7,612 nt of DNA from JAABYT01 sp964194585. Its GTDB lineage: Bacteria > Pseudomonadota > Gammaproteobacteria > HK1. Below, in pieces: positions 1 to 7,027 of the stretch. Each line of letters opens with the position of its first letter. Position 1 is the stretch's first letter. The notes beneath the pieces were generated by a model that was given only the letters and a program-made list of their open reading frames with translations, had not been told where the DNA came from and did no database searches. The translations under genes and the position numbers were made by a program. The DNA lies in NCBI GenBank assembly GCA_964194585.1, contig CAXMNG010000308.1, positions 1-7,612 of the forward strand. The letters run 5' to 3'.

Positions 1-2076
1 GCCGCGCAGATTCGCCAGCTTGCGGGCATGCGCGGACTCATGGCGAAGCCCGACGGCTCCATCATCGAGACGCCGATTACCGCCAACTTCCGCGAAGGCC
101 TGGACGTGCTGCAGTACTTCATCTCCACCCACGGCGCCCGCAAGGGCCTCGCGGATACGGCCTTGAAGACCGCCAACTCCGGTTACCTGACCCGGCGCCT
201 GGTGGATGTGGCCCAGGATCTGGTGGTCACCGAGGATGATTGCGGTACCGCCCATGGGTTGGTGCTGACGCCGCTCATCGAGGGTGGCGACGTGGTCGAA
301 TCCCTGCGCGAGCGGGTGCTGGGCAGGGTGACCGCCGAGGATCTGTCGGCTGCCGGCTCCAAGAAAGTGACGATCCCTGCCGGCACGCTGCTGGATGAAA
401 TGTGGGTGGACGCCCTGGAAGGCCTCGGTATCGACGAGGTCCGGGTGCGCTCGGCCATCACCTGCGAGACCCGCTACGGCGTCTGCGTGGCCTGCTATGG
501 CCGGGATCTGGCCCGGGGCCAGCGCGTCAATCACGGCGAAGCGGTGGGTGTGGTGGCTGCCCAGTCCATCGGCGAGCCCGGTACCCAGCTCACCATGCGC
601 ACCTTCCATATCGGCGGTGCGGCATCCCGGGCGGCGGCTGTGGACAACATCGAGGTCAAAGCCGACGGTACCGCGAAGCTCCACAACATCAAGGTCGTGT
701 CCCACGCGAGCGGCAACTACGTGGCCGTGTCCCGCTCGGGCGAGCTCGCGGTGCTCGATGGCAACGGTCGCGAGCGTGAGCGCTACAAGCTGCCCTACGG
801 TGCCGTGCTCAGTGTCGCCGATGGCGACAAGGTGTCCGGCGGGCAGGTGGTGGCCAACTGGGATCCGCACACCCATCCGGTGATCACCGAGGTCGCCGGC
901 ACCGTGCGCTTCGACGACGCCGTCGACGGCGTGACCGTGCAGACCCAGGTGGACGAGACCACCGGCTTGAGCAGCATCGTGGTCATGGATCCCAAGCAGC
1001 GCGCCTCGTCGGCCAAGGATCTGCGGCCCCGGGTGCGCCTGGTGGACGACCAGGAGCAGGACCTGAAGTTGCCGGGCACCGACGTGCCGGCCCAGTACGT
1101 GCTGTCCCAGGGGGCCATCATCACCGTTCAGGAGGGGTCCAAGGTCGGCATCGGTGACGCTATCGCCCGCCTTCCCCAGGAGTCCTCGAAGACCCGCGAC
1201 ATCACCGGTGGCCTGCCCCGGGTTGCGGATCTATTCGAGGCCCGCAAGCCCAAGGAGGCGTCGCTGCTGGCGGAAGTGAGCGGTACCGTGAGCTTCGGCA
1301 AGGAGACCAAGGGCAAGCAGCGTTTGGTGATCACCGACGCCGAGGGCGAGACCAACGAGGTACTGGTGCCGAAATGGCGCCACATGGTGGTATTCGAGGG
1401 CGAACACGTGGAGCGGGGCGAGACCGTGGTCGACGGTATGCCCAATCCGGCGGATATCCTGCGCCTGCTGGGTGTCAGCACGCTGGCCAACTACATCGTC
1501 AACGAGGTCCAGGAGGTCTACCGGCTGCAGGGCGTAAAGATCAACGACAAGCACATCGAGGTCATCGTGCGCCAGATGCTGCGCAAGATCGAGATCGACC
1601 AGCCCGGCGACACGCGCTTCCTGCGGGGCGAGCAGGCGGACCGTGCCCGCGTGCTCCAGGAGAACGAGCGGGTCGAGGCCGAGGGCGGCAAGCCCTGCAC
1701 CTGGCAGCCGGTGCTGCTGGGCATCACCAAGGCGTCGCTGGCCACCGAGTCCTTCATTTCGGCGGCGTCGTTCCAGGAGACCACCCGGGTGCTCACCGAA
1801 GCCTCGGTGAATGGCAAGGTGGATGGGCTCCGGGGCTTGAAGGAGAACGTCATCGTCGGGCGCCTGATCCCGGCCGGCACGGGCTCCGCCTACCACCAGG
1901 AGCGTCGTCGCAAGCGGCGTGAGATGAAGGGCGAGGAAGCCCTTGCCCAGGATGCGGTGCAGGCTCTGGTGGACGCCGTGGCCGATGCTACGCAATCCGG
2001 CGAGACGCCTGCGCCGCCCACGTCGGGCAGCGCGGCGGAGTCGGCTGGAGAGGCTCCCAGCCAGGCTGAAAGCTAG
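1..2076 (+). CDS. rpoC: DNA-directed RNA polymerase subunit beta' (5'-truncated by the window edge)
   Basis: This is the C-terminal 691 residues of the catalytic beta' subunit of RNA polymerase; the reading frame is open from base 1, so the start lies outside the window. By alignment with E. coli RpoC from memory, fragment residue n matches E. coli n+733. In order I see the bridge helix (about residues 30-65, FREGLDVLQYFISTHG), the second zinc site with all four cysteines (C81, C155, C162, C165; bases 241, 463, 484, 493), and the trigger loop (GEPGTQLTMRTFHIGG) with R200 and H203 equivalent to catalytic R933 and H936. The proteobacterial trigger-loop insertion SI3 follows (about 210-395), then conserved DITGGLPRVADLFEAR and the C-terminal core (QLLRK-like VIVRQMLRKIEID, ITKASLATESFISAASFQ, ENVIVGRLIPAGTG). 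The last ~50 residues are a variable Ala/Glu/Pro/Ser tail, making the end about 17 residues longer than in E. coli. In most Proteobacteria rpoB lies just upstream. The family assignment is certain. Confidence 0.99.
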   Translation, partial: AAQIRQLAGMRGLMAKPDGSIIETPITANFREGLDVLQYFISTHGARKGLADTALKTANSGYLTRRLVDVAQDLVVTEDDCGTAHGLVLTPLIEGGDVVESLRERVLGRVTAEDLSAAGSKKVTIPAGTLLDEMWVDALEGLGIDEVRVRSAITCETRYGVCVACYGRDLARGQRVNHGEAVGVVAAQSIGEPGTQLTMRTFHIGGAASRAAAVDNIEVKADGTAKLHNIKVVSHASGNYVAVSRSGELAVLDGNGRERERYKLPYGAVLSVADGDKVSGGQVVANWDPHTHPVITEVAGTVRFDDAVDGVTVQTQVDETTGLSSIVVMDPKQRASSAKDLRPRVRLVDDQEQDLKLPGTDVPAQYVLSQGAIITVQEGSKVGIGDAIARLPQESSKTRDITGGLPRVADLFEARKPKEASLLAEVSGTVSFGKETKGKQRLVITDAEGETNEVLVPKWRHMVVFEGEHVERGETVVDGMPNPADILRLLGVSTLANYIVNEVQEVYRLQGVKINDKHIEVIVRQMLRKIEIDQPGDTRFLRGEQADRARVLQENERVEAEGGKPCTWQPVLLGITKASLATESFISAASFQETTRVLTEASVNGKVDGLRGLKENVIVGRLIPAGTGSAYHQERRRKRREMKGEEALAQDAVQALVDAVADATQSGETPAPPTSGSAAESAGEAPSQAES

Positions 2077-2079
2077 TCG

Positions 2080-2122
2080 TTGCGGGGTGTTCGGGGTTCC
2101 GAGGAGCCTTGACACCCCGCAA
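2080..2122 (+). promoter_or_regulatory. Hairpin just after the rpoC stop codon
   Basis: The arms 2080-2090 and 2112-2122 pair perfectly over 11 bp (core GCGGGGTGT / ACACCCCGC). A second short stem forms inside (about 2095-2099 with 2104-2108, one G-U pair). It begins three bases after the rpoC stop. No T-run follows on either strand, so it does not look like an intrinsic terminator by itself. It may protect the rpoC mRNA 3' end. The -35 box of the promoter at 2109 lies partly in its 3' arm. The pairing is visible in the sequence; the role is inferred. Confidence 0.6.
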
Positions 2123-2144
2123 AACGATACTTAAAATTCCAGCA
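2109..2144 (+). promoter_or_regulatory. Near-consensus sigma-70-type promoter, candidate str operon promoter
   Basis: The -35 box TTGACA (2109-2114) is a perfect consensus match. After a 17-bp spacer comes TAAAAT (2132-2137), five of six matches to TATAAT. Transcription would start near A2144. It is the best promoter I can find between rpoC and rpsL, and it faces the ribosomal protein genes. The oddity is position: an intrinsic terminator begins about 6 bases after the predicted start, so a transcript could end after about 44 nt unless polymerase reads through. No A/T-rich UP element is visible upstream. Confidence 0.7.
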
Positions 2145-2149
2145 CTTAA

Positions 2150-2187
2150 CGACAGGCAGGAGTTGCTCCTGCCTGTCGCTTTTTTTT
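2150..2187 (+). terminator. Rho-independent terminator between rpoC and rpsL
   Basis: A perfect 13-bp stem, 2150-2162 (CGACAGGCAGGAG) with 2166-2178, closes a 3-base loop (TTG). One C and then eight T residues (2180-2187) follow. This is a textbook intrinsic terminator for plus-strand transcription and should end the rpoBC transcript. No T-tract lies on the other side, so it is not bidirectional. Because the promoter at 2109 lies upstream of it, it may also limit or attenuate transcription into rpsL. Confidence 0.93.
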
Positions 2188-2268
2188 CGAGGTCGCTCAC
2201 GGCGCGCCGACGGACCGGGCAGGGTCTCTGCGAGCGACCATCAAGCGGTTGATTTTTCAGGTTTTCTC

Positions 2269-2307
2269 GTGGCTTGCAAGGCACAATCAGCGGGCCTTGT
2301 AAGCCAC
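2269..2307 (+). repeat. 14-bp inverted repeat (dyad) in the rpsL leader
   Basis: The arms GTGGCTTGCAAGGC (2269-2282) and GCCTTGTAAGCCAC (2294-2307) pair over 14 positions with a single G-U wobble in RNA, around an 11-base loop (2283-2293). No T-run follows, so it is not an intrinsic terminator. Each arm also carries its own small palindrome, CTTGCAAG (2273-2280) and CTTGTAAG (2296-2303, one mismatch), 23 bases apart. It could therefore be an RNA hairpin or a paired protein-binding site on DNA. The function is unknown. Confidence 0.65.
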
Positions 2308-2423
2308 TTCCCCGCCCCCCGGATCGGACCGATTGGGGCGGACATCGCCGTCAATGGGCGGCAGGTATTGTTACGGCTGTGTCATGGATTCAGCCGGGCA
2401 AGACTTCAGGGTATGAAACAGGC

Positions 2424-2428
2424 GGGAG
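2424..2428 (+). promoter_or_regulatory. Ribosome binding site that fixes the rpsL GTG start
   Basis: GGGAG lies 8 bases before GTG 2437. It decides between this GTG and the in-frame ATG at 2413, whose only upstream purine run (AGGG, 2408-2411) is one base from the ATG and too close to work. Confidence 0.75.
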
Positions 2429-2436
2429 ACACTTCG

Positions 2437-2811
2437 GTGGCAACCATCAATCAGCTGGTGCGCAAGCCGCGAAAGCGGGCTCGCACCAAGAGTAACGTAC
2501 CGGCGCTGCAGGGTTGTCCCCAGAAGCGCGGCGTGTGCACGCGTGTCTACACCACCACGCCGAAGAAGCCCAACTCGGCGCTGCGCAAGGTCGCCAGGGT
2601 GCGTCTCACCGGCGGCATGGAAGTGACGACTTACATCGGCGGTGAAGGGCATAACCTCCAGGAGCACTCGGTCATCCTGATCCGCGGCGGGCGCGTCAAG
2701 GATCTTCCCGGCGTGCGCTATCACGTGGTGCGCGGCAGCCTCGATACCTCCGGTGTCTCCGACCGTCGTCAGGGACGCTCCAAGTACGGCGCCAAACGAC
2801 CGAAGAGCTGA
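2437..2811 (+). CDS. rpsL: 30S ribosomal protein S12
   Basis: S12 sits at the decoding centre of the 30S subunit and controls translational accuracy; it is the classic target of streptomycin-resistance mutations. The product is 124 residues, the same length as in E. coli, reading MATINQLVRKPRKRART at the start and SKYGAKRPKS at the end. The start is GTG 2437, chosen from the S12 N-terminus and the GGGAG site 8 bases upstream; the frame is open further 5', but a longer start would add residues S12 does not have. The conserved loop TTTPKKPNSALRKV carries K43, and GGRVKDLPGVRYH carries K88 and D89 (the residue modified by RimO in E. coli). Both lysines are wild type, so nothing here suggests streptomycin resistance. 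It is the first gene of the str operon, 17 bases before rpsG. Confidence 0.98.
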   Translation: MATINQLVRKPRKRARTKSNVPALQGCPQKRGVCTRVYTTTPKKPNSALRKVARVRLTGGMEVTTYIGGEGHNLQEHSVILIRGGRVKDLPGVRYHVVRGSLDTSGVSDRRQGRSKYGAKRPKS

Positions 2812-2828
2812 GTACCGAGGAACCGACC

Positions 2829-3299
2829 ATGCCCAGACGTAGAGACGTACCCAAACGCGCCGTGCTGCCGGACCCGAAGTTCGGTAATGGCACCCTGGCC
2901 AAGTTCATCAACGTATTGATGCTCGACGGCAAGAAGTCGGTGGCCGAGCGCATCGTCTACGGCGCCCTGGACCACGTAGCCGCCAAGTCCAAGGATGATC
3001 CCCTGGAGGTGTTCACCCGCGCGCTCGAGAACGTGCGCCCAGTGGTGGAGGTCAAGTCACGTCGTGTGGGCGGCGCTACTTACCAGGTGCCGGTGGAAGT
3101 GCGATTGACGCGACGTACGGCGCTTGCCATGCGCTGGCTGGTGGACGCGGCGCGCAAACGCTCGGAAAAATCCATGGGCCAGAGGCTCGCCAACGAGTTC
3201 CTGGAAGCGGCGGATAACCGTGGCTCTGCGGTTAAGAAGCGCGAAGACACCCACCGCATGGCGGAAGCCAATAAAGCCTTCTCCCACTACCGCTGGTAG
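2829..3299 (+). CDS. rpsG: 30S ribosomal protein S7
   Basis: S7 binds the 3' major domain of 16S rRNA, starts assembly of the 30S head and contacts tRNA at the E site. The 156 residues match the usual bacterial length (E. coli K-12 has a C-terminal extension that is absent here). Family blocks include LPDPKFGNGTLAKFIN, LMLDGKKSVAERIVY, ENVRPVVEVKSRRVGGATYQ, VPVEVR, ALAMRWLVDAARKR, and the end RMAEANKAFSHYRW. The ATG follows GAGGA (2817-2821) by 7 bases. Only 17 bases separate it from the rpsL stop, so it is probably translated by coupling or reinitiation. In E. coli, S7 represses its own operon through an rpsL-rpsG spacer of roughly 100 nt; no such spacer exists here. Confidence 0.98.
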   Translation: MPRRRDVPKRAVLPDPKFGNGTLAKFINVLMLDGKKSVAERIVYGALDHVAAKSKDDPLEVFTRALENVRPVVEVKSRRVGGATYQVPVEVRLTRRTALAMRWLVDAARKRSEKSMGQRLANEFLEAADNRGSAVKKREDTHRMAEANKAFSHYRW

Positions 3300-3361
3300 C
3301 GTCGAAGGTCCCGAGATCCCCACCGCAAGTCACACACCCGCAGAATCCCAGGAATCCTCCC

Positions 3362-5461
3362 GTGCCACGCAAGACACCCATCGAGCGCTACCGCAATATC
3401 GGTATCATGGCGCATATCGATGCGGGCAAGACCACGACCAGCGAACGCATCCTGTACTACACCGGGATCTCTCACAAGATCGGCGAGGTGCACGACGGCG
3501 CGGCGGTCATGGACTGGATGGTGCAGGAGCAGGAGCGAGGGATCACCATCACATCCGCCGCCACCACGTGCTTCTGGTCCGGGATGGACGAGCAGTACGA
3601 TGAGCACCGCATCAACATCATCGATACGCCGGGTCATGTGGACTTCACCATCGAAGTGGAGCGCAGTCTGCGTGTGCTCGACGGCGCCTGCGGCGTGTTC
3701 TGCGCCGTTGGTGGCGTAGAGCCACAATCCGAGACCGTGTGGCGCCAGGCCAATCGCTACGGCGTGCCGCGTCTCGCCTTCGTCAACAAGATGGATCGCC
3801 AGGGCGCGGACTTTTTCAACGTCGTGAAACAGATAAAGACCCGACTCAAAGGCAACCCGGTCCCCGTTCAAGTACCCATCGGCGCGGAAGAATCATTCGA
3901 AGGCGTCGTGGACCTCATCAAGATGAAAGCGATCTACTGGGACGATGCCAACATGGGCACGACCTATGAGGAGCGCAATATACCCGGGAACATGCAGGGC
4001 TTGGCCTCCGAGTGGCGCGAGAAGCTCGTGGAGGCCGCCGCCGAGGCCGACGACGAGCTCACGGGGAAGTACCTGGAAGATGGTCACTTGAGCGATACGG
4101 AAATCCGCAGAGGCATTCGCGCCCGTACATTGAGCAACGACATCGTGCCGGCGCTGTGCGGCTCGGCGTTCAAGAACAAGGGTGTGCAGGCGTTGCTCGA
4201 CGCCGTTATCGATTTCCTGCCGGCGCCCATCGACGTGGCGGCCATCCATGGCACCGCCGGGAATGGCGAGGACGTCGACGTAGAACGTTTACCCTCCGAC
4301 GACGCGCCTTTCTCCGCCCTCGCTTTCAAGATCGCCACCGACCCCTTCGTGGGATCGTTGACCTTCTTCCGCGTTTACTCCGGCATTCTCAAATCCGGCG
4401 ACACGGTCTTCAATCCGGTGAAGCAGAAGAAGCAGCGCATCGGCCGGCTGCTGCAGATGCACGCGAATCATCGGGAGGATATCCAGGAAGTGCGGGCCGG
4501 TGACATCGCCGCCGCCGTCGGCTTGAAGGGCGTCACGACCGGTGACACCCTCGCCGACCCCAAGCATCCGATCACGTTGGAGCACATGGATTTTCCCGAG
4601 CCGGTCATCTCGGTGGCCGTGGAACCTAGAACGAAGGCGGATCAGGAGAAGATGGGCCTGGCGCTCGGAAAGCTCGCCCACGAGGACCCGTCATTTCGCG
4701 TCACCAGCGACGAGGAGTCGGGGCAGACCATCATTTCGGGCATGGGTGAGTTGCATCTGGAAATTATCGTTGACCGCCTGAAGCGCGAGTTCAAGGTCGA
4801 GGCCAACGTGGGCAAGCCCCAGGTCGCCTACCGTGAAACCATTCGCAAAACTGTCGAGCAGGAAGGCAAGTTTGTGCGCCAGAGCGGTGGCCGCGGGCAG
4901 TTCGGTCACGTCTACATCCGCCTCGAGCCCGCCAAAGCCGGCAGCGGGTACGAGTTCGATGACGCTATCAGCGGCGGCGTAGTACCGCGGGAGTATATAC
5001 CGGCGGTCAACAAGGGTATCCGCGAGCAGATGGAAAACGGCGTGATCGCCGGTTACCCGGTCGTCGACGTCAAGGTCACGCTCTACGACGGCTCCTATCA
5101 CGATGTGGACTCCAGTGAGATAGCGTTCAAGATTGCCGGCTCCATGGCATTCAAGGAAGGCGCGAGAAAGGCCGGCCCGGTGCTGCTCGAACCCGTCATG
5201 AGTGTTGAGGCGGTGATGCCTGAGGAGTACATGGGCGACGTCATGGGTGATCTCAACCGGCGCCGCGGTCTCGTGCAGGGTATGGACGACACGCCCGCCG
5301 GAAAGGCGGTACGCGCCGAGGTGCCGCTGAAGGAAATGTTCGGCTACGCGACCGATTTACGCTCCCTCACCCAGGGTCGCGCCACCTTCAGCATGGAATT
5401 CGTGAAGTACGCGCAGGTGCCGAGCAGCATCGCCGACGAGATTATCAAAAAGAATCAGTGA
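3362..5461 (+). CDS. fusA: Elongation factor G
   Basis: EF-G is the cytoplasmic translocase GTPase that moves tRNA and mRNA through the ribosome and, with ribosome recycling factor, splits used ribosomes. The product is 699 residues (E. coli 704). The G domain shows the P-loop AHIDAGKT (17-24), switch I RGITITSAATT (59-69), DTPGH (88-92, H92 catalytic), NKMD (142-145) and GSAFKNKG (267-274). Domain II follows (about 310-405), then III (about 410-485), IV and V (about 612-690). The domain IV tip DGSYHDVDSSE includes H580, equivalent to E. coli H583. A few residues are missing relative to E. coli around 520-530, a variable loop. The start is GTG 3362 with AGGA (3350-3353) 8 bases upstream, giving MPRKTPIERYRNIGI. 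The gap from rpsG is 62 bases with no clear terminator. The full domain set points to standard EF-G rather than a fusidic-acid-resistance or tetracycline-protection paralogue. Confidence 0.99.
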   Translation: MPRKTPIERYRNIGIMAHIDAGKTTTSERILYYTGISHKIGEVHDGAAVMDWMVQEQERGITITSAATTCFWSGMDEQYDEHRINIIDTPGHVDFTIEVERSLRVLDGACGVFCAVGGVEPQSETVWRQANRYGVPRLAFVNKMDRQGADFFNVVKQIKTRLKGNPVPVQVPIGAEESFEGVVDLIKMKAIYWDDANMGTTYEERNIPGNMQGLASEWREKLVEAAAEADDELTGKYLEDGHLSDTEIRRGIRARTLSNDIVPALCGSAFKNKGVQALLDAVIDFLPAPIDVAAIHGTAGNGEDVDVERLPSDDAPFSALAFKIATDPFVGSLTFFRVYSGILKSGDTVFNPVKQKKQRIGRLLQMHANHREDIQEVRAGDIAAAVGLKGVTTGDTLADPKHPITLEHMDFPEPVISVAVEPRTKADQEKMGLALGKLAHEDPSFRVTSDEESGQTIISGMGELHLEIIVDRLKREFKVEANVGKPQVAYRETIRKTVEQEGKFVRQSGGRGQFGHVYIRLEPAKAGSGYEFDDAISGGVVPREYIPAVNKGIREQMENGVIAGYPVVDVKVTLYDGSYHDVDSSEIAFKIAGSMAFKEGARKAGPVLLEPVMSVEAVMPEEYMGDVMGDLNRRRGLVQGMDDTPAGKAVRAEVPLKEMFGYATDLRSLTQGRATFSMEFVKYAQVPSSIADEIIKKNQ

Positions 5462-5473
5462 GCAGGGCTCACT
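5457..5473 (+). promoter_or_regulatory. Small hairpin over the fusA stop codon
   Basis: AGTGAGC (5457-5463) pairs perfectly with GCTCACT (5467-5473) around a 3-base loop. The fusA TGA (5459-5461) lies in the 5' arm, and the tuf ribosome binding site follows 7 bases later. There is no T-run, so this is not a terminator. It could influence mRNA processing or the relative output of fusA and tuf, but 7 bp is short and the role is speculative. Confidence 0.35.
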
Positions 5474-5491
5474 AATCGCGAGGTATTGAAG

Positions 5492-6682
<1,191 letters not shown>

Positions 6683-6705
6683 TGAAGGCGAGCTTAGGAG
6701 TTTAA

Positions 6706-7017
6706 ATGGCCAATCAACGTATTCGCATCCGACTGAAAGCATTCGATCACCGTTTGATCGATCAGTCGGCGCTCGAGATCGTCGAGACGGCGAGACGCAC
6801 CGGCGCCCAGGTGAAGGGGCCGATTCCCTTGCCGACACGCAAGGAACGTTTCACGATTCTGATTTCGCCCCACGTGAACAAGGATGCCAGGGACCAGTAC
6901 GAAATTCGTACCCACAAACGCATCCTGGATATTCTCAACCCGACGGATAAGACCGTCGATGCGTTGATGAAGCTGGATCTCGCGGCCGGCGTAGACGTTC
7001 AAATCAAGCTCAACTGA
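6706..7017 (+). CDS. rpsJ: 30S ribosomal protein S10 (NusE)
   Basis: S10 is a protein of the 30S head. As NusE it also pairs with NusB in transcription antitermination of rRNA operons and binds NusG, which links transcription to translation. The 103 residues match the E. coli length, with the blocks RIRIRLKAFDHRLID, GPIPLPTRKERFT, ISPHVNKDARDQYEIRTHKR and DLAAGVDVQIKLN. The ATG has a strong AGGAG (6696-6700) 5 bases upstream. In E. coli this gene opens a separate operon behind its own promoter and a regulated leader. Here it lies only 23 bases after tuf with no promoter or terminator visible between them, so it is most likely co-transcribed with the str genes. Confidence 0.99.
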   Translation: MANQRIRIRLKAFDHRLIDQSALEIVETARRTGAQVKGPIPLPTRKERFTILISPHVNKDARDQYEIRTHKRILDILNPTDKTVDALMKLDLAAGVDVQIKLN

Positions 7018-7027
7018 GTCGAATAAC

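Larger units (their letters stand above)
2188..2436 (+). promoter_or_regulatory. Structured 5' leader region upstream of rpsL
   Basis: This 249-base stretch between the terminator T-run and the rpsL start has no convincing gene. Several stem-loops can be read: GGTCGCTC 2191-2198 with GAGCGACC 2232-2239 (8 bp, perfect), the strong dyad 2269-2307 (listed separately), CCGCCCC 2312-2318 with GGGGCGG 2335-2341 (7 bp), and CGGCTG 2374-2379 with CAGCCG 2391-2396 (6 bp). A weak second promoter is conceivable (TTGCAA 2274-2279, 18 bp, TGTAAG 2298-2303), but both boxes match only four of six. A structured leader could serve ribosomal-protein feedback. I do not recognise a named RNA family, and GC-rich DNA forms short stems easily. 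Confidence 0.45.

Noticed and set aside
1231..2115. 294-codon open frame on the minus strand opposite rpoC
   Set aside because: It has the same third-position phase relationship to rpoC, a low-complexity Leu/Gly/Arg composition, and runs through the hairpin after rpoC. No support as a gene.
2274..2303. Second promoter in the rpsL leader (TTGCAA, 18 bp, TGTAAG)
   Set aside because: Both boxes match consensus at only four of six positions and coincide with the arms of the dyad, so the resemblance may be incidental. Kept only as a remark in the leader entry.
2269..2436. Upstream in-frame extension of rpsL (from GTG 2269 or ATG 2413)
   Set aside because: S12 is normally 124 residues, exactly the length from GTG 2437. 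The extension contains the leader stem-loops, and ATG 2413 has no properly spaced ribosome binding site.
2274..2495. Possible 73-codon leader peptide overlapping the rpsL start
   Set aside because: No ribosome binding site or recognisable regulatory codon run was found, and the frame is probably open by chance in a GC-rich leader.
3300..3361. Terminator or regulatory structure in the rpsG-fusA spacer
   Set aside because: The 62 bases show no clear stem with a T-run and no convincing promoter; only the fusA ribosome binding site is identifiable.
5486..5491. TTG at 5486 as the tuf start
   Set aside because: It would lie one base from the GAGGT site and add two residues to the conserved EF-Tu N-terminus. 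GTG 5492 fits both spacing and family length.
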